64,000 bases of DNA from Pseudorhodoferax sp047601025 (GTDB lineage: Bacteria > Pseudomonadota > Gammaproteobacteria > Burkholderiales > Burkholderiaceae_C): assembly GCF_047601025.1 (NCBI RefSeq), contig NZ_JASGJZ010000001.1:4898001-4962000 (forward strand), written 5' to 3'. The notes under the pieces are model-generated. The model made no database searches. It had not been told where the DNA came from and saw only the letters and a list, made by a program, of their open reading frames with translations. A program made the position numbers and the translations under genes. This document shows, piece by piece, positions 25,339 to 35,235 of this stretch (positions within the stretch are counted from its first letter, which is position 1; the number at the start of each line of letters is the position of its first letter).

Positions 25339-25776
25339 TCAACCCTTGTCGGGCGTTGCGGTGGCGGCCTGCGCTGCAGGCGCGAGCACGACGTCGACGA
25401 CCAGCGGGACCGTTGGTTGCGCGATGTCGGTTGCTGCAGCCTTCACGTCGACCTCTCGTTCGGCCCGGAACGGACCTTCGGTTTCCCCATGCGGACCGCG
25501 GCGCCAGGCGTCGACGCACAGTTGCCAGGTCCCCGGCGGTACGTCGACGAAGTGGAAGCCGCCCCACGTCGTGCTCGTAGTACACACGACGGCGCCGCAG
25601 CTGGCATCAACAGCATTGAGGATGTCGTCGGCGCGCTTCTTGCACACGGCCGGCGCGCCGCCACGCGACCGCGACAGCGTGACGCGCGCGCCCTGCGCCG
25701 GCGCGCCGCCGGGCCAGGCGACCTGGCCGCACAGCGACACCTGGCGGCGGATGCGTTCGACATGTTCGGCCTGCAT
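25339..25776 (-). CDS. Carboxypeptidase-regulatory-like small protein, first gene of eCIS operon
   Basis: A 145-residue protein with a single beta-sandwich, carboxypeptidase-regulatory / Cna-B-like pattern: SLCGQVAWPGGAPAQGARVT at the start of the fold and GGFHFVDVPPGTWQLCVDAW near its middle. Three extra cysteines (VCKKRAD, DASCGAVVCTT) lie in the inserted loop. There is no signal peptide, which fits a particle component. The start is backed by a strong AGGAGGG ribosome site. It opens the leftward operon and faces the AAA+ gene across a 150-bp divergent promoter region. Specific role unknown; possibly a particle-surface decoration. Confidence 0.7.
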   Translation of the reverse strand: MQAEHVERIRRQVSLCGQVAWPGGAPAQGARVTLSRSRGGAPAVCKKRADDILNAVDASCGAVVCTTSTTWGGFHFVDVPPGTWQLCVDAWRRGPHGETEGPFRAEREVDVKAAATDIAQPTVPLVVDVVLAPAAQAATATPDKG

Positions 25777-25879
25777 GCGGCGACCCTCCTGCGATGCCGG
25801 CAGCGTTTCGCCGTCGCGGGCGGGTGTCAACGCATGCGGGCGCGCGACGTCATCAAAACGACGGATGCCGTTTCGGGAC

Positions 25880-25896
25880 GGCAGTCCTAGACTGCC
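25880..25896. promoter_or_regulatory. Perfect palindrome in the divergent eCIS promoter
   Basis: GGCAGTC-CTA-GACTGCC is a perfect 7-bp inverted repeat with a 3-bp spacer, 30 bp upstream of the AAA+ start and 104 bp upstream of the leftward operon's first start. It contains CTAG, rare in this GC-rich DNA. It is a candidate operator controlling both eCIS arms; no regulator gene is linked. Confidence 0.45.
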
Positions 25897-25926
25897 TCGC
25901 ACGGCCGACGCCGCGGGAGCATCCGC

Positions 25927-28065
25927 TTGACCGATTTCGCCAACTCACACGAGCACCTGCTCGCCGAACTGGAATGCCTGGACCTGAGGCTGCGCGCGAT
26001 GGTCGGCGCGTCGCGCGCGGCCTTCGCCGAGGACGCGCAGCTGCGCGGCCTGTGGATCAGCGAGGCCGACGTGGACGCGCTGCTGCGCCAGCCCACCGGC
26101 ATGCCCGGCTGGGTGCGCACGCCGCCGGCGCTCGAGGGCCCCGTGGCCGCGCTGCGCGCGTGCATCGCGCAGCGCGTGCAGGCCAGCCTGCGGCGCGGCG
26201 TCGACCTGCGCCTGCCCCGGCTGTGCCGCGCCTGCGGGCTCGGCGACGACGCGGCCCAGGTGCTGCTGCTGTGCCTGGCCTGCGCCATCGAGCCGCGCTA
26301 CGAGCGCCTGTGCGCCTACCTGCAGGACGACGTGACCAAGAAGCGGCCGAGCGTCGGCCTGGCGCTGGCACTGCTCGGCGACACGCTGCACGACCAGCTG
26401 CGCCTGCGCGGCCTGTTCGCGCCGCAGGCGCCGCTGCTGCGGCACCGGCTCGTGGACCTGCTGGACGATCCGGGCCAGCCGCAGGCGCCGTTGCGCGCAC
26501 GCGCGCTGCAGCTGCCCGAGCGCGTGGCCGCCTTCCTGCTGGGCGACGACACGCCGGCCGAGGAACTGGCGGACAGCGTCGCCCTGCGGCAGCCCGACGC
26601 CGGCCTGGACGGCCTGGTGCTGGGCGAGGAACAACGCAGCGCGCTGCAGGCGCTGGCCGCCCGCGCGCGACGGCAGCCGGCGCTGGTCGTGCAACTGCTC
26701 GGCCCTTGCGGCGCCGGCCTGCAGGACGCGGCCGCCGCGCTGTGCCACATGCTCGGCCGGCCGCTGCTCGGCATCGACCTGGCACGGCTCGGCGAACGCC
26801 TGCCCGAGCGCTGGCCGCTGGTCGCGCGCGAGGCGCTGCTGCAAGGCGCCGTGCCCTGCCTGCACGGGTTCGACCGCCTGCTGCCGCCGCCGCAGGCCGC
26901 GCCGCTGGCCACCGTGACGCGCTGGCTGCACGGCCATGGCGGCCTGGCGATCCTGGCGGGCGCGCAGCGCTGGCAACCCGCCGGCGACACCCGCGGCCTG
27001 GCCTACGCCTGCGTGCGCCTGCCGCTGCCCGACGCGGCGCAGCGCCGGCTGCTGTGGCGCAGCGCGCTGGACGCGCTGCCCGAACCCGCCGCCGAACAGG
27101 CCAGCACCGCGCTGGCGGCCAAGTTCCGCTTCGGCGCCGAGCAGATCCGCGACGCCGCCTCCAGCGGTCTGGAACGCCTGCAGGCCGACGGCGGCGACAC
27201 GCTGGCCCACCTGCACGAGGCATGCCGCCTGCATTCGAACCAGCAGCTGGGCCTGGTGGCGCGCAAGATCACGCCGCACCACGGATGGAACGACATCGTG
27301 CTGCCGCCCGACCGGCTGGCCCTGCTGCGCGACATCTGCAACCACGTGAAGTACCGCGGCCTGGTCTACGGCGCCTGGGGCTTCGACCGCAAGCTGGCCA
27401 TGGGCAAGGGGCTCGCGGTGCTGTTCGCCGGGCCCTCGGGCACGGGCAAGACCATGGCCGCCGACATCATCGCCGGCGAACTCGGCCTGGACCTGTTCAA
27501 GATCGACCTGGCCTCGGTCATCAGCAAGTACATCGGCGAGACCGAGAAGAACCTCGCGGCGATCTTCGACGAGGCCGAGGCCTCCAACGCGATCCTGTTC
27601 TTCGACGAGGCCGACGCGCTGTTCGGCAAGCGCAGCGAGGTGCGCGACTCGCACGACCGCTACGCCAACGTCGAGGTCGGCTACCTGCTGCAGCGCATCG
27701 AGGCCTACGAGGGCGTGGCCATCCTGGCCACCAACTTCCGCAAGAACATGGACGAGGCCTTCGTGCGCCGCCTGCATTTCACGGTGGACTTCCCGTTCCC
27801 GACGCCGGCCGACCGGCGCAGCATCTGGGCCGGCATCTGGCCGCGCGAGACGCCCTGCGCGGCAGGCATCGACGCCGACGACCTGGGCCGGCGCTTCGAG
27901 CTGACCGGCGGGAACATCCGCAACGTGGCGCTGGGCGCAGCCTTCCTGGCCGCCGACGACGGCGGCCAAGTGCGGCCCGAGCACGTGCTGCGGGCCGCGC
28001 AGCGCGAGTTCCAGAAGATGGGCAAGCTGATCGACGACAAGGCCTTCGCAGGAGCCACCCGATGA
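25927..28065 (+). CDS. AAA+ ATPase of eCIS (Afp15-like)
   Basis: A 712-residue protein. The C-terminal AAA+ module has Walker A GPSGTGKT (near residue 500), Walker B AILFFDEADALFG (near residue 555) and a sensor-1-like ILATNFRKNMDEAFVRR. The N-terminal 400 residues are a Leu/Ala/Arg-rich helical region, as in other eCIS ATPases. Afp15/Pvc15 proteins are needed for particle assembly or effector loading, probably by remodelling cargo. It starts at TTG 25927, the first codon after the intergenic region with a purine-rich ribosome site (GGGAGC); a GTG/ATG alternative would remove conserved sequence. ATGA overlap with the next gene. Confidence 0.92.
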   Translation: MTDFANSHEHLLAELECLDLRLRAMVGASRAAFAEDAQLRGLWISEADVDALLRQPTGMPGWVRTPPALEGPVAALRACIAQRVQASLRRGVDLRLPRLCRACGLGDDAAQVLLLCLACAIEPRYERLCAYLQDDVTKKRPSVGLALALLGDTLHDQLRLRGLFAPQAPLLRHRLVDLLDDPGQPQAPLRARALQLPERVAAFLLGDDTPAEELADSVALRQPDAGLDGLVLGEEQRSALQALAARARRQPALVVQLLGPCGAGLQDAAAALCHMLGRPLLGIDLARLGERLPERWPLVAREALLQGAVPCLHGFDRLLPPPQAAPLATVTRWLHGHGGLAILAGAQRWQPAGDTRGLAYACVRLPLPDAAQRRLLWRSALDALPEPAAEQASTALAAKFRFGAEQIRDAASSGLERLQADGGDTLAHLHEACRLHSNQQLGLVARKITPHHGWNDIVLPPDRLALLRDICNHVKYRGLVYGAWGFDRKLAMGKGLAVLFAGPSGTGKTMAADIIAGELGLDLFKIDLASVISKYIGETEKNLAAIFDEAEASNAILFFDEADALFGKRSEVRDSHDRYANVEVGYLLQRIEAYEGVAILATNFRKNMDEAFVRRLHFTVDFPFPTPADRRSIWAGIWPRETPCAAGIDADDLGRRFELTGGNIRNVALGAAFLAADDGGQVRPEHVLRAAQREFQKMGKLIDDKAFAGATR

Positions 28066-28670
28066 TCAACGACCTGGACCGCAGCATCGCGCGGCTGTTG
28101 CGCACCAGCCTGCCGAAAGAATGGGCCGACCAGGTGCGCGTCAGCTTCGCTGCACCCGACGACCAGTTTCCACCGCAGTCCGTGACGCTGCCGGCGATCG
28201 ACCTGTTCCTGTACGACGTGCGCGAGAACCTGGAGTTGCGCAGCAACGAGGTGCTGACGCAGCGCGGCCCCGACGGCCGGGCACGGTTGGTACCGCCGCC
28301 GGTGCGGGTCGACTTTTCATACCTGGTGACAGCCTGGCCCAGCGAAAGCGTGGCCGATCCCTCGGAGGACGAGCACCGGCTGCTCGGCGCCGTGATGCGC
28401 ACGTTGCTGCGCCACCGCGCGATTCCGGCAGCACTGCTGGAAGGCGAACTGGCCGGGCAGGAACTGCCGCTGCCGGTCAGCTCGCTGCAACCCGGGCGGC
28501 TGCAAAGCCTGGGCGAGTTCTGGCAGGCGCTGGGCGGCACGCCCAAGGTTGCCCTGCACTACACGGTCACGGTGGCCGTGCCCGAAGACGCCGTGCCCGC
28601 GCCGCTGGTACTGGACAAGGTGATCGACGTGGGCCTGCACCCGCGCATCGCATCGACGGAGGACCTGTGA
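28062..28670 (+). CDS. DUF4255 / Pvc16-like cap protein
   Basis: A 202-residue protein with MINDLDRSIARLLR, LPAIDLFLYDVRENLELRSN and PPVRVDFSYLVTAW. This is the N-terminal domain of Afp16/Pvc16 (DUF4255), which terminates the tube and sheath at the distal end. The C-terminal half has LLRHRAIPAALLEGEL and LGEFWQALGGTPKVALHYTV, also typical. The start overlaps the ATPase stop by 4 nt; one base separates it from the cargo gene. Confidence 0.93.
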   Translation: MINDLDRSIARLLRTSLPKEWADQVRVSFAAPDDQFPPQSVTLPAIDLFLYDVRENLELRSNEVLTQRGPDGRARLVPPPVRVDFSYLVTAWPSESVADPSEDEHRLLGAVMRTLLRHRAIPAALLEGELAGQELPLPVSSLQPGRLQSLGEFWQALGGTPKVALHYTVTVAVPEDAVPAPLVLDKVIDVGLHPRIASTEDL

Positions 28671-28671
28671 C

Positions 28672-31140
28672 ATGGCTCAGCGATCTTTGGCCTCGCATTC
28701 GCGCGTACCGACACCCACCGCAGCGCAGCGCACGCCGACTACAGCTGGTGCGGCGCACGCCGCTCATCCAGTGGCGGCACTGCAGCGTAGTGTCGGCAAC
28801 CGCGCCGTGCAAGGACTGACCGACGGCCAGGCCTTCGGCAGCCTGCTCGCGCAGCGCCGCGGCGCCGGTAGCCCCCTGGCCGCATCGGCGCGCGCCTTTC
28901 TCGAAGCGCGGCTGCAGGCCGACCTGGGCGCCGTCCATGTGCACACCGACAGCCAGGCCGACGCGATGGCGGCCGCGGTCCAGGCGCGCTCATTCACGCA
29001 CGGCAGCGACCTGTACTTCCGCGCGGGCGCCTACGATCCGCATTCCGACAGCGGCCTGCGGCTGCTGGCACACGAGATCACGCATGTGCTGCAGCAGGCC
29101 GAGGGACCTGTCTCCGCCACGCCGGTGGGCGATGGCATCGCACTGAGCGATCCAGGGGACGCCTTCGAGCGCGAAGCCGACCGCGTGGCCGACGCGGTGA
29201 TGGACATGCAGGGGGCCGAAGCCGTGCCGCTCGTCGATGCCAGCACGGCCGTGGTCAACGCCGGCGGTGCGGCCGCAGTGCAACGCAGCGAGGACGACGA
29301 CAGCTGGTTCGGCCGCCTGTCCGGTCTGGCCGACAGCGCCCGTTCGGTCGTCAAGATGGACCCGGACGCCGCAGCCACGCTGCTCGACGGCGCACGCACA
29401 CTGGTCGGCAATGCCGGCACCATGGCCTCCGAGGCCTGGCACGGCGCCACCGACCTGGCCAGCGACGCCTGGGAGGGCGCAGGCGGCCTGGCCCACGATG
29501 CCGTCGCTGGAACCTCCAACCTGGTCCACGGTGTCTGGAACGGTGCGAGCGGCCTCGCCGACGAGGCCGTCGCCGGCGTGACCGGCTACGCCAGCGGCAA
29601 ATACGCCGAGATGAAGCAAGCTGCCGGCTACGTCAAGCAGGGCGAGCAGCTACTGGACCACGGCATCGACTGGCTGGGCGGCAAGGCCAAGGAGGGCACG
29701 CGCTGGGCCGCCGGCCACGCCGAGGGGATTCCGGTGCTGGAGCAGATCGCCGGCGCTGGCGAGTCCGCGGTCAACCAGTACGTGGACTTCGAAAGTGGCA
29801 TTGCTAAGGGTGCCGGCACCATGCTGGGAGGCGTGCTGGGCGCCGTCGCCAATCCTGTGGACACCGTCAGCGGCCTGTGGACCATGAGCGAGCACATCCC
29901 GGGACTGGGCATGCCGCAGAAGCTGCTGCACGGCGCCTACGACCTGGCCTTCAGTGACAAGGGGCTAGGCACCATCGCCGACCAGACTTTCAATCCTTCT
30001 CACGACGGCGCCTATTGGGGCAATGTCGCCAGCACGCTGTGGCAGCCCTACCAGAAAGCCATCGCCGAAGGCCGGCCGATGGAGGCATTGGGCCGCGGCG
30101 TGTTCGACATCGGCTCGCTGTTCATCGGTACCGGCGAGGCTGGCGCGGCGGCCAAGGCCGGCAGCGTAGCCAAGGCCGGCGAGGTGGCGGATGTCGCCCG
30201 AGCAGCAGGAGCCGCCGATGCCGCAAAAGCCGCCGGCGTCGCCGATGCGGCCAAAGCCGCCGAACTAGCGGAAGCGTCCAGGGGTATCAAGCCTTCCCTC
30301 CTGCCGGACGCGCCGAATCCTTTCGCACCGACCGAACTGCCGCCCGGCTTGCAGCCGACGGAATTCCCGCCGGACTTCCTCACCAAGCCGAAGTTTCCCA
30401 AGCCACCGAAGCTGCCTGAGATTCCGGAGCCACCGCCCGGAGGTTTCCCGAAGCCACCGGTCGGTCGCGCCCCGGAGATGCTGGCGCCCAGCACCGGCGC
30501 GCCAGAACTGACGGGCATGCGCCAGCAGCATATCGGTACGCCGACGGGCGATCTCGCCGCCCTGACCGACGCCGAGATCGACGCCTTCGTCAACGGCATC
30601 GGAACAGAAGCCCGATCGTCGACGCTGTTCGAACTACCGGGCCAGAACCCGGTGACTGGCAGCGGCCTGCAGGACATCGTCGAACGCATCAACCCGAATC
30701 CCAACGGCATCAACTACAGCGTCAACCACTACTTCAGCGATGTCGGAGAGGTTCGTATCGCGAATGGCGCGGACGTGCCCTTGGGCCCGAGGGCACCCGT
30801 CGAGAGCCTGATTCCACCCGGTACCGGCGTGACGGCCGATGCCGTGCCACAGACCGCCCTGCACCACGCCGATGGTTCGCCGGTACTGAACACCGCCAGC
30901 GACCCGATTGGACCGAGCAACGTGGAATTGCGCTACCACTCGGCCAACCCCAGGCACCCCACCCAGGGCCCGACGGTTCAGGTCAACACGCCGAGCGACA
31001 GGTTCGGCTGGCAGGGTGACAGGAACATTCATGTCACGGGCGACCAGCACCGCTACCTGCTGCCGGACGGCAGTTGGAAGACGATCAGAGAGATGACCAC
31101 TGCCGAGCGCGCGCAAGCGCACTGGTCCACCGGCCGTTGA
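28672..31140 (+). CDS. DUF4157 eCIS cargo protein with C-terminal toxin-like domain
   Basis: An 822-residue modular protein. Residues about 75-145 form the DUF4157 (eCIS core) domain with FLEARLQADLGAVHVHTDSQ and the zinc-metalloprotease-like HEITH at 134-138. Residues about 225-330 are amphipathic repeats (WHGATDLASDAWEGAGGLAH and similar). Residues about 490-540 are Ala-rich, followed by a proline-rich linker. The C-terminal about 200 residues form a separate module ending ELRYHSANPRHPT and YLLPDGSWKTIREMTTAERA, a pattern seen at the end of polymorphic toxins; its activity is unknown to me. DUF4157 proteins are established markers of eCIS effectors. No obvious immunity gene follows. Confidence 0.85.
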   Translation: MAQRSLASHSRVPTPTAAQRTPTTAGAAHAAHPVAALQRSVGNRAVQGLTDGQAFGSLLAQRRGAGSPLAASARAFLEARLQADLGAVHVHTDSQADAMAAAVQARSFTHGSDLYFRAGAYDPHSDSGLRLLAHEITHVLQQAEGPVSATPVGDGIALSDPGDAFEREADRVADAVMDMQGAEAVPLVDASTAVVNAGGAAAVQRSEDDDSWFGRLSGLADSARSVVKMDPDAAATLLDGARTLVGNAGTMASEAWHGATDLASDAWEGAGGLAHDAVAGTSNLVHGVWNGASGLADEAVAGVTGYASGKYAEMKQAAGYVKQGEQLLDHGIDWLGGKAKEGTRWAAGHAEGIPVLEQIAGAGESAVNQYVDFESGIAKGAGTMLGGVLGAVANPVDTVSGLWTMSEHIPGLGMPQKLLHGAYDLAFSDKGLGTIADQTFNPSHDGAYWGNVASTLWQPYQKAIAEGRPMEALGRGVFDIGSLFIGTGEAGAAAKAGSVAKAGEVADVARAAGAADAAKAAGVADAAKAAELAEASRGIKPSLLPDAPNPFAPTELPPGLQPTEFPPDFLTKPKFPKPPKLPEIPEPPPGGFPKPPVGRAPEMLAPSTGAPELTGMRQQHIGTPTGDLAALTDAEIDAFVNGIGTEARSSTLFELPGQNPVTGSGLQDIVERINPNPNGINYSVNHYFSDVGEVRIANGADVPLGPRAPVESLIPPGTGVTADAVPQTALHHADGSPVLNTASDPIGPSNVELRYHSANPRHPTQGPTVQVNTPSDRFGWQGDRNIHVTGDQHRYLLPDGSWKTIREMTTAERAQAHWSTGR

Positions 31141-31152
31141 CCGAGTTCCGCC

Positions 31153-31542
31153 ATGCCCCACCACGTCTGCAACGGCGCCACGCTGGGCTGCAGCTTCGGC
31201 CTGGCCCCCGGCACGCTCGCCGTGCTGCCGCTGCGCCGCATGCTGACCCGCAGCCAGCCGGCGGCCACCGTCATGGACCACCAGCCGCTCGTCAACGTGA
31301 TGCCGTTCGGCGCCTGCACCACGCCGTCCAACCCTGCGGTCGCCGCCGCCACGGCGGCGGCGCTGGGCGTGCTCACGCCCATGCCCTGCATGCCGGTGAC
31401 GCCCGCGCCCTGGGTGCCCGGCACGGCCACCGTGCTGGAAGGCGGCGTGCCGGTGCTCAACAGCACCTCCACGCTGCAGTGCGTGTGGGGCGGCACGATC
31501 CGCGTGCTGGCGCCGGGCCAGATGACGGAACTGGTGCCCTGA
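31153..31542 (+). CDS. DUF4280 / PAAR-like spike-tip protein
   Basis: A 129-residue protein with VCNGATLGCSFGLAPGTLAV, NVMPFGACTTPSNP, PMPCMPVTPAPWVPGTATVL and LNSTSTLQCVWGGTIRV. These are the metal-ligand-rich motifs of DUF4280 PAAR-like proteins, which sharpen the tip of VgrG/gpV needles (Afp10/Pvc10 equivalent). It lies 12 bp after the cargo gene, rather than between gp25 and the J genes as in Afp, so the tip has been moved to the effector arm and may travel with the cargo. Confidence 0.88.
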   Translation: MPHHVCNGATLGCSFGLAPGTLAVLPLRRMLTRSQPAATVMDHQPLVNVMPFGACTTPSNPAVAAATAAALGVLTPMPCMPVTPAPWVPGTATVLEGGVPVLNSTSTLQCVWGGTIRVLAPGQMTELVP

Positions 31543-31677
31543 AAAGCGCAGCCCATGGCCCCCGCCGGCATCCTCAGATGTGTTGATGGCAGCGCGGCAG
31601 CCCTCTGCTACCGTGATTCCATCGGTGCCGCCGGCCGCATCGGAAGGCGCTGGCGGAACCGGACAGGAGAGTGCGCC

Positions 31678-32985
<1,308 letters not shown>

Positions 32986-33037
32986 CCCGGCGCCACGCGC
33001 GAACCCGTCCATCCCATCCCCCTTGAGGAGTCCCGGC

Positions 33038-33712
33038 ATGACCCAGATGATCCAATGCGACGAAGGCCATTTCTACGACAAGAGCCAGAACGCGAGCTGC
33101 CCGCACTGCGGCATCGGGCCCGTGCAGGCCACGCGCAAGTACGAGGAAGGCGCCGACGGCGACGGCAGCGGCCGCACGCGCATGCATGCGGGCGACCAGG
33201 CGCCCGGCGCGGAGCGGCCGCAGCGCCAGGTCGACCCGGAGATCACGGTGGCGGTGTGGAGCAAGGGCGGCGGCATCGACCCGGTGGTGGGCTGGCTGGT
33301 CTGCCACGAAGGGCCCAACCAGGGGCGGGACTACCGCATCCGCTCCGGCTACAACACGATCGGGCGCGACACCGGCAACCAGATCTGCATCGCCGGCGAC
33401 GACACGATCGCGCGCGAGGAGCATGCGCGCATCTTCTTCGACATCAAGAAGACCTGCTTCCACCTGATCGCCGGCAAGGGCCGCAGCGGCGCCTACGTCA
33501 ACGACGAGGTGGTGCTGCAGTCCGTGGTGCTCAAGCCCTACGACGTCCTGGAAATCGGCACGACGCGGCTGATCTTCGTGCCGTTCTGCGGCGAGCGCTT
33601 CCGCTGGGACACCAGCCGGCCGGTGCAGCCAGGCTCAGCGTCGCCCGCGCCCGCGCCTTCGCAGCGCGACGGCGACGGCGACGACATGCAGATGACGCGG
33701 GCGACGAGATGA
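33038..33712 (+). CDS. Zinc-ribbon FHA domain protein
   Basis: A 224-residue soluble protein. The N-terminus has a short metal-binding motif (QCDEGHFYDKSQNASCPHCG). A central FHA domain follows: RSGYNTIGRDTGNQICIAGD, EEHARIFFD, and GRSGAYVND in place of the usual GSSNGTFVN. The start is preceded by a strong TTGAGGAG ribosome site. It resembles Fha-type phosphoprotein receptors of T6SS threonine-phosphorylation pathways in layout, but is not a T6SS Fha1. ATGA overlap with the VWA gene (33709). Confidence 0.87.
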   Translation: MTQMIQCDEGHFYDKSQNASCPHCGIGPVQATRKYEEGADGDGSGRTRMHAGDQAPGAERPQRQVDPEITVAVWSKGGGIDPVVGWLVCHEGPNQGRDYRIRSGYNTIGRDTGNQICIAGDDTIAREEHARIFFDIKKTCFHLIAGKGRSGAYVNDEVVLQSVVLKPYDVLEIGTTRLIFVPFCGERFRWDTSRPVQPGSASPAPAPSQRDGDGDDMQMTRATR

Positions 33713-35220
33713 CCACGCCGGCATCCTGCCTGCGGGGCATGCGCCGCGCTGCCCTGCACCTGCTGGCCACGCTGGCCGCCCTGCCCGCGTGGGCCGCCGC
33801 CCCGCTGCAGATCAGCCAGGTGACCGACCGCGCGCCCGATCTGGCGGTGTTCCTGAGCGGCAGCAGCGTGCCGGCCGCGCCGGCCGGCGGCGCGGCACCG
33901 CGGATCACCGCCGCGCTGGGCGAGGTCGGGCTGCCGGTGAAATCGGCCGGCGCCTGGGACCGCGCGCAGGGCCTGTCGCTGGTCGTGGCCATGGACGTGT
34001 CCAAGTCCCTGGGCACGGCCGGCGTGCAGGCGTTCCGCAGCAGCGTGCTCGGCGTGCTGCCGCAGCTGCCGCCGCGCAGCCAGGTCGCGCTGCTGGCCAT
34101 CGGTGCCGACGTGCGCACGCTGCGCGGCTTCGGGCCGGCCGCCGGACTCGGGGACGCGGAACTGGCCGGCCTGGGCGCCGACGCAGCCGAGACCGCCCTG
34201 TACGAAGGCATGCTGGCCGCGCAGGAGCTGGCGGCGCGCGCGGCCGCTGCGCTGCCGCTGCGCCGTGCGGTGCTGCTGCTGACCGACGGCCAGGACGACA
34301 GCCGCAAGGGCTTCGGCCGCGAGGAGGCGCTGCACAAGGCCGCGGAAGGCGGCGCGCCGGTGTTCGCCCTCGTGCTGGTGCCCGCGCGCGTGCCGCCGCA
34401 GCAGCGCGAGGACATCAAGGCGCTGGCCCAGATCGCGCGCGCCAGCGGCGGCGACCTGGTGCAGTCGACCGCGGCCGACCTGGGCCGCAGCCTGCAGGGC
34501 CTGCTCGACGAAGCCCAGCAGGCGCAGCTGGTGACGCTGGATTGCAAGGCCTGCCCGCGCGACGGCGTGGCGCGGATGCTGCAGCTGGGCGTGCAGTACA
34601 GCGACGTCACGCTGCAGGACATGCGCAGCGTGCGCCTGGCCGCAGCGCCGGTGGAGCCGGCCGCCCCGACGGCGTCGGCGTCGGCGTCCACGCCCCGGCC
34701 CGCGCGCGGCGATGGATGGCTGCCGCGCCTGCGGGTCCGGCTGGCGGCCCTGGCGCCGTGGCACTGGCTGGTGCTGGCGGCCGCGGTGGCCGCGGCCGCC
34801 TGGCTGATGCGCCGGCGCACGGCGGTGGCGCCGCCGCCGGAACCGGCCCCCGGCGTGGCGCCGGACACCGGCGAAGGCCAGGACGACGTGGTCATCATCG
34901 CCCCGGAACCGGATGGCGGGGAGCGCCGGACCATCACCCTGGACATCGACGGCCAGGGCCGCCGGCAGGTGCACGTGGGCCAGAAGGAGCTGCTGCTGGG
35001 CCGCGCCGGCGCCAGCGACGTGGCGACCGGCGGCGACGCCGAGGCGTCCGCCCGCCATGCGGCGCTGTACCTGCAGCGCGGCACCCTGATGCTGCGGGAC
35101 TTGGGCTCGTCCAACGGCACCTACCTCAACGGCACGCGGCTGGTCCGGCCGGAGCCGGTGCAGGACCGCGACGTGATCCGCATCGGCCGCACCGAGCTGC
35201 GGGTCTACCTGGCCGCCTGA
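33709..35220 (+). CDS. VWA - TM - FHA membrane protein
   Basis: A 503-residue protein with signal peptide (LHLLATLAALPAWAA) and a periplasmic von Willebrand A domain with MIDAS motif DVSKS (D96) and LTDGQDD. A membrane helix (WHWLVLAAAVAAAAWLM) and a cytoplasmic FHA domain (LLLGRAGASDV, SARHAALYL, LGSSNGTYLNGT) follow. The design, an extracytoplasmic adhesion or sensing domain joined through the membrane to an FHA reader, mirrors the protease-FHA protein two genes upstream. Both are candidate sensors for the kinase/phosphatase pair. Confidence 0.9.
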   Translation: MTTPASCLRGMRRAALHLLATLAALPAWAAAPLQISQVTDRAPDLAVFLSGSSVPAAPAGGAAPRITAALGEVGLPVKSAGAWDRAQGLSLVVAMDVSKSLGTAGVQAFRSSVLGVLPQLPPRSQVALLAIGADVRTLRGFGPAAGLGDAELAGLGADAAETALYEGMLAAQELAARAAAALPLRRAVLLLTDGQDDSRKGFGREEALHKAAEGGAPVFALVLVPARVPPQQREDIKALAQIARASGGDLVQSTAADLGRSLQGLLDEAQQAQLVTLDCKACPRDGVARMLQLGVQYSDVTLQDMRSVRLAAAPVEPAAPTASASASTPRPARGDGWLPRLRVRLAALAPWHWLVLAAAVAAAAWLMRRRTAVAPPPEPAPGVAPDTGEGQDDVVIIAPEPDGGERRTITLDIDGQGRRQVHVGQKELLLGRAGASDVATGGDAEASARHAALYLQRGTLMLRDLGSSNGTYLNGTRLVRPEPVQDRDVIRIGRTELRVYLAA

Positions 35221-35235
35221 GGCGCCGAGCCGACC

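Noticed and set aside
9204..31542. Contractile prophage
   Set aside because: There is no capsid, terminase, portal, integrase or lysis gene. The AAA ATPase, DUF4255, DUF4157 and LysM hub are eCIS markers.
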